Positions 58,028-64,000 of a stretch of 64,000 nt of DNA are shown piece by piece. The position numbers and the translations under genes were made by a program. The notes under the pieces were generated by a model, which searched no databases, had not been told where the DNA came from, and saw only the letters and a program-made list of their open reading frames with translations. The stretch lies in NCBI GenBank assembly GCA_965644295.1, contig CBFFRP010000429.1, positions 1 through 64,000 of the forward strand, read 5' to 3'. This stretch comes from Paraphysomonas bandaiensis. Its lineage: Eukaryota; Chrysophyceae. Position 1 is the stretch's first letter; each line of letters starts with the position of its first letter.

Positions 58028-61000
58028 TCAAACTATCCAGGCATTTCTAACTTTCGCCGCCAACTTCCGAACGGCGCGCTTGTTATCGTTGAGTACCACT
58101 GCTAGTCCTTTGATGACCATATCTCGCATGGGATGAAGGACACGATGAGGAAGGGCATGCAACTTCCAGAGGCATCGTAGTGCGAGGGCTCTCACAGCGG
58201 CAGAACCTGGAAGTGATGTATTTTCCTGTTGTGCAATCTGCGTATTTTGCGATCAAATATATGTTGCATACGCACAGCATAATATAAAACTAACTGTACC
58301 TGAAGAAGGAGCGGTACCAGGGAGTGTATATGGGAGAGAATAGGCTGAGACACACACTTCTCATCATTAATTGCCTCAACAGTGAGCGGGCCAGATAACG
58401 CGGGAAGTAAACATGCAAGAGCACGCTGCTTTAGGATAAATCCAGTCCTTCTATCGGCTAAAACGGTAGTGTGGCCATGACCAGACATGGCAGAGCTCAA
58501 CATCATTGCCTGAACAGAATATCGAGTAATATCGGCCAGGTCATTTTCTACAACCTGGGCTGGCATTTCGCTTGCCAGACAGCAAATGCACGACAGAAGC
58601 GGCAATTGGTGTCCGCTTAAACTGAGTCTCCTCGATAGCTCACTATACAGTCGACTCCAAAGCTTTTGCCTCCACAGAAGCGTACAATGTACTGTGGAGC
58701 GGGAGACCAATACGCAGAAGGGAGCAAATGATGATATTTTACCATCGATGCAAGGTAGCAGGTTCTCAGCACAGACAACGCTAAACTGCTCGGATGTAAA
58801 GATTGACAGCTCATCACGACCGATTGATGCATCCAACAACTCGCATAGAAGTGACAGAAATGCCGCCTGCCAATTATTGCCAACGAACTGAGGAATAGAA
58901 TGTGTCTGAAAAAGACTTTGCACCACATTCAAGGACGAAATTAATATATCCCCACGCATCACCAGGCCGCGTGTAACCCACACTACCAAATCGACACTGT
59001 ACTTCCACTCAGCCGAGTCTTTCAACAGGTTGGGCAAGGCAATTTCAAAAACGTTAAGCAAACGAGCCTCCAACGCAGGCCCAGGTTCAGCCTAATTCAC
59101 AAATCAATGATATTTCAAATATTCAGTACAAAGATCGCACATGATCAATTAGATAACCAGTATACGGGTATAAATGAGCACGACATTGTCTTCCCAACTA
59201 ACCTTGTTGATAAACATGGCATGTAGCCATATACAATCCTGTTTGAAAATGGTAGGTTCATCGAGTGAAAGTATGCTCTTTTGAGCAACCTCCAGTACAC
59301 TCACCCATGCAGTCGCTGATACTGAATCACTCAATTTCCATATCGTGTCAGACGCATGGACATAGACCACAGTAGACACTAAAAGGTGTATTACAGAGCG
59401 GTGCAAGTTTCTGTCGGTTTTGCTGGATGCTATCTTATTAGCACAGAGGTGTAGGACTTCACTCGCAGAAGATGTAGCCATCTTCCCGTCCATATTCAAC
59501 GCCCCCATTATTTTTCGAATTACAGCACAAACAAGGTCAACCACATCGACATTTGTCCTGTACACAATACAACAATCGACACAAGATGTTAATGCAATAC
59601 ATGGACTGATCACATATTTTATACGTGGTAATGGTATCAAGTACGTACCGTTTATGTAGGCTACCATCGAATGCCGTTTCCGCTAAAACTATTATTGCAT
59701 CTCGCCCATTATATCCAGAATAATCAACAAACCATTGAGCAATTAACTGTGCTGATCTGTTAGTTGACAGATCGCCGGATTTTTCATCAACATCGCTCGA
59801 CAAAACAGATGACAGTGCTTCCAATGCGGCAACATGTTTGGTACCCATCATATCATCTGCACTTGGAACGACGTATCCCATGAGAGCATTCATTAGTGTA
59901 TGTGTGCCAGAGTACACTGTCCCATCTTCACAATCAAATGCACCTTTCACCAAGCTCCCTATAGTCAAAAACAGAGAGCGACAGTCCTACACGCATACGT
60001 ACACCATAACAATCGGCATGATAAGAAATTAACACACTCATTGCTCCTACCTCTAGTCCCTGTACACTTTCACTACTGCTAATCAATACATCAGAACAGT
60101 TTTCTTTATAGACTGCATCCAGACATCCTAATCCACATGACGCGAGCCCGCTGAGAAATTTCACAGAGGCGTGCCAAGCTCCATCACTATTAAAAATGGA
60201 TATCACTAACACTTCAAAATAATAAGACAGCAGCAAACAACTCTCTTACGAAACCTACGATAGAGGATACATAGCATATAGAGCAAATTACTAAAGCGTA
60301 TACCAGCAATATACAGACGCTGAATTCAACGCATTGGCTGTGACTTGTCTGACAGCACCAGAGCATTCGACCAAAAGAGCAGCATCAATCCTATGTAGAC
60401 TAGACGTTAGTGTTTATAAAAATATAAAGAAAACGTAGTTTGGCTTTCAGTGTCGTATATTCTAGCATATTATTGAACTTCACCTCATGGATAGCTCCTT
60501 AAGACACGAGAGTAATTCAACATATACTGCTGCACCAGACTTCACTTGAATATTCCACATCGAATCAGTGTCATTAGTGCTACTAGCACTGTCAGAGCAT
60601 CGAAGTTGACAACGTGATACAATATGTTCACACAAGGTCTTCCACAATAGCTCTGCGTGGGTATTACCAGAAAGGGGCGAGGCAGAGGGTGACACCGCGT
60701 AATCCACCACTGGGGTGCATCCGATAAGGGAGGTTAACAACGACAAGGAATTGGCAATGGCTACGAAATGGGGGTGTGGGTGTGAAAACATGTCAATACA
60801 AGGAGGCACTATAACAGGCAACAGCACAGTGTGAACAGCCTGTGCACACGCGAATGATGACGACCCAATGATGCACCTACCAGCAACAAACACAAATTTA
60901 AATTTACAAAGTCTGATGAAACTACACTCACATGACATCGACGGCTCGTTTGGTATTTGCAGAGTCCAGTGAACGTTCATCCTTTTGTATTGCTTCACAC

Positions 61001-62325
61001 GCTCGCTGAATTACGGGAACCGCAAAGAGCTGCCAATTCTCTGTACTAGTAGCCACACTCCGGCACAAAGTTTGCATCAGCCGCTTACTAGTAGAATGTA
61101 GCTCTCTTTCTACAGAATCAAGAGCCGCAGGAGAATTCGTGCATATCATATCGAATAGGTGATCTCCAAGTTCACCGAGAAGATTGTGCACAGCTGGAGC
61201 TATGCCATGTTGCAGACATATATCCTCTATCATCATGACGGCATGAAGGCGGGACACACTCTCTGTTGGATTTACAATTTGGTCAAGTAGATAGGGTGCT
61301 GTGTGCTGGATTACGCTCTCGTGTTTGGTTAATGCTTGACCTGCGTAGCACAGTCACAAGCGACTACCAACAAAGGTTGAACCATAACATACACAACTAT
61401 TTTCATAAGATGAACTAAATCCAAGCATCTAAAACACGCCACAGAAAGTAAAACAAACTCCAAAATATCTTACTTAAAGCTGATACAAGCATCTCCGAAG
61501 TTATATTGAAGGGGTCATCAGGAGGTGGCTGGAAAGTTATGGGAAAGTAGCATGAAAGAGAGTCGAATATACGCTCCGCTATGGACTGTGCTTGAGTTGA
61601 ATGCGTACAGGAGATATTCGAACTTGATATTTCTTCATGAAATACTTCACACATGATCGATACGGCTTCAAAACACTGAAGAAGGCATCGAGGATCTTTT
61701 TCGCCAAAGACCGCTGAAATGATATTGATAACGGTTTTCGTACATATATCAGGCCCATGAAGCCGAGATGCCGTGAGGACACTTTTTACATCAGAGCACC
61801 CGCGCAAATACTCCAATATCGTTTTCAATAAATCGAACACACGAAACCGCATTGTTTGCGGAAGAGATTGGACCTACGAATGAAATTATTATCGGGCACA
61901 TAGCTACATCGGGCACATACATCGAGCTCTTTGAAAAGACAAACTAATATATCAGGAATGTCGCAGTACTTGTGCTGAAAATGCTGTGACTGATTAGCAA
62001 TCAGTGCCTTTAATGCAATCAGAGATGGCACAACTGAAGGATAGTCCGCTAAACGACTGTTGAAGAACACACAAAAATGATGAATGTGTGAAGCTGTCAG
62101 TGGTTTCAGTTGACTTTGAAGCAGATGAGCTACAAGTAAACTAGCCCGATTCCTTTCTTTATCCTTCACTGCGGTGAGAGAGGACTCCAACTCAACAATT
62201 AGAAGCATAAGCTTATCTGCTTCCTGATTCGTGTATTCGAGAACTTCCTGCAGTGCTGTTGAGTGTTTCTTGTCATCTCCAGAAGGGTCCACAAAACGAC
62301 GAATGGCATCAGATATTTCCATCAT
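58028..62325 (-). CDS. MMS19: MMS19, cytosolic Fe-S targeting HEAT-repeat protein
   Basis: Ten exons: 62325-61921, 61873-61474, 61340-60932, 60876-60484, 60390-60304, 60186-60051, 59986-59649, 59557-59203, 59091-58300 and 58237-58028. All are in phase, giving 1174 residues (human MMS19 is 1030). The N domain has RASLLVAHLLQSQL, FFNSRLADYPSVVPSLIALK and the hallmark CYFPITFQPPPDDPFN (about residue 250). The C domain shows WVTRGLVMRG, AVRALALRCLWKLHALPHRV and VVLNDNKRAVRKLAAKVRNA, ending in TGA. It is helical HEAT repeat throughout. MMS19 works with CIAO1 and CIAO2B to pass Fe-S clusters to DNA polymerases, XPD and other repair enzymes. The join of exons 5 and 6 (donor at 60303) is the least certain. 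Confidence 0.93.
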
Positions 62326-63017
62326 TACTTCCTCTAGTATTGACTAACAGGCTAATGAAATGGACGTAATGAGTGCAGCTGTGTTACCATATATATATAT
62401 ATACATACATAGGAGCGGAGAATACCAATACATGGTGCTGTATGGCACTGCCTGATTGGTGCTCTAGTTTTTTTCTTTCACTTCTTTGTACACTTCAGGG
62501 TTGTGTATGTACAGAAGGTCTGGAGCCTACAGCGATACGGTATTTTTGTTGTGATGTACTCCTGCATGTCGTAGCAAGAGCAGTATATATAGTGGGGCAG
62601 CGCTGCGTACTGTTCAACTGTGGTATACAGCAGTATAGCAAGGATTGGCGCAGAACATACACAACAAATACTGGATCTACAGAGTACATACCCTACGTAC
62701 GTCTCCAATTCACAGTCTTACCTTTGACATCACCAGCAGCAAGTCGTCTATGCAGTGTGGATTGATTCAAAAAACAACCGCTTTTTTATGCATAAATTCA
62801 AATTTCTTTCTTGTGTAGATTTCTGCACCCGCCCTGCACAGTGCTGTATGTATGTGATGTACAGTACTGTATGGCGACCTCCATATACACACCTCTGCAT
62901 CCAGCTTTGGAATCACCATATATATCTCTCGCTTGTGACTATACCACACCGCAGAGATTTAAAGAAGTAGGTTAATAGGTAGTAGTCGGTAGATTGCAGC
63001 TGTCTCTGTTGTCTCTT
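62326..63017. promoter_or_regulatory. Divergent spacer
   Basis: About 690 bp between the MMS19 start and the start of the last gene. It has a TATATATATATACATACAT run at about 62391-62410. Open frames on both strands show no motif. Confidence 0.35.
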
Positions 63018-64000
63018 ATGATGCAGAAGGAGAATAGAAAGGCGTATGTCTCGCCTGCTCATAAGACAGCCGAGTCACCCGCTCAGCGCCGTCCACTCAG
63101 CACTGTGACTGATGTCAATACACATCATCGTGGGAGTTTATACTCAGGGGCTGTGAGGTATCGTGTAGCTGTGCTTCGTATGGCATGTGGTGACTTGCTT
63201 TCAGGATACCCAAAAAAGATAAACACAAAGAGACTCAGAGTGACGTTACTCCCAAACAAAAAGCGCGTGTTAAGTCACGATATATGCAACCCACTGAAGC
63301 ATACAGGTAATATTCTATCTCAACAGAGGTCGTTATGTAGTAGCTCTGTGGATTTGCCGACTATCTGTTATATTTGTTATACAGAAACAGCGTGGTGTCA
63401 AGCTCTCCCTCTGCTCATACACCCAGTAGCGAGGGAGGCCGTCCGTCTCGTCCCTCCACAGGTTCTGCTGCTATGAATACGGCTCCCGCTCGAACTCCTA
63501 GCACCCCACGGTCGTCTGTCCGAACTACTCCCACAGGAAGCAAGAACAAGGCCACTCCGACAAGAACCAAATCCCCGGTACAGTGTGCTCTCTGTATAGT
63601 ATATTTACATGAGTATTTACGACTTATATTGTGTTCATCTCTGTTGCGTTTCTGTGTGTCTGTATGACCATAATTGTGTCTTCAATAGGCAATATGTGCC
63701 AATACACCTCCCAGCGCTAAGCGAGAAGGGCGGACCCCCTCAACTCACCAACACTCATCCACTCCTCTCAAGACTCCTCCCTCACGCCGCCAATCACAGA
63801 CAAAAGCATCTGCCACGGCTTCCAGTCCGAATGATGTTTTCACTAGATTGACCGCTGGGCTTCCCACTCGTCATACTGCTCCAGCTCAGCCACAGCATTC
63901 GAAAAGGCCTGGAAAATCCACACCTACTACTGTGTCAAAGACGTCTACAAAGGTGTCATCGGGGAAAAAATCCACTACACAGCCAGTGAAACGGCCTGGT
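63018..64000 (+). CDS. Ser/Pro/Lys-rich protein, partial (cut by window end)
   Basis: Exons 63018-63157, 63205-63306, 63385-63577 and 63689 onward are in phase and run off the window. The start is one of two adjacent ATGs (63018, 63021) giving MQKENRKAYVSP. Exon 2 encodes KQKARVKSRYMQPTEAYR; the SRYMQ block resembles the conserved SRYLQ motif near the N end of HAUS8-type augmin subunits. The rest is basic and rich in Ser, Thr, Pro and Lys (TPSTPRSSVRTTP, SSGKKSTTQPVKRPG), typical of microtubule-binding disordered regions. A microtubule-associated or augmin-like role is only a suggestion; the C half is not in view. Confidence 0.6.

Overview
The window is nuclear DNA of a protist. Genes carry many short GT-AG introns (mostly about 28-60 nt), TAA, TAG and TGA all end genes (standard code), and A+T-rich spacers hold microsatellites and retroelements. 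No rRNA, tRNA or CRISPR was recognised. The most informative lineage marker is a single 1212-residue PPi-phosphofructokinase with a beta-like N half and an alpha-like C half, a layout known from apicomplexans. This hints at an alveolate or relative, but I cannot fix the lineage from sequence alone.

Layout, left to right: a retroelement 3' tail (430-660); a small basic coiled-coil gene (996-1438, -); a FAM221-like Cys/His-rich gene (1836-2965, +); a decayed hAT transposase end (4508-4985, -); a U-box/FHA/FHA gene (5451-7886, -); a 196-bp ATAC microsatellite; the fused PPi-PFK (8336-12711, +); a large gene reading as glycosyltransferase plus sulfotransferase (13358-17812, -); a kinesin (19380-22685, -); a steroid 5-alpha-reductase-like gene (23304-24445, +); a cyclic-nucleotide-dependent AGC kinase (26774-29455, -); and a 15-exon sugar transporter (30096-32542, +).

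The second half holds a 5'-truncated LINE (33360-35895, -); ERCC1 (36775-37572, -); a Musashi-like two-RRM protein (38072-40380, +); a DUF1275 membrane protein (41304-42314, -); a KA1-like/armadillo protein (43915-45296, -); a type II membrane protein with two 8-Cys modules (46141-46825, +); THOC5 (47794-49921, +); another LINE tail; a short LTR retrotransposon with identical LTRs (51104-53784); an EF-hand protein (53952-55478, -); an unknown multispan membrane protein (55899-56822, +); MMS19 (58028-62325, -); and the start of a Ser/Pro/Lys-rich gene cut by the window edge (63018 onward, +).

Neighbouring genes do not form an obvious pathway or operon. Themes present are PPi glycolysis and sugar uptake, cyclic-nucleotide and calcium signalling, surface or secretory glycan modification, DNA repair and Fe-S assembly (ERCC1, MMS19), mRNA export (THOC5) and microtubules. 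Exon structures were traced by hand from splice signals and reading phase. Where the phase did not close, this is stated.
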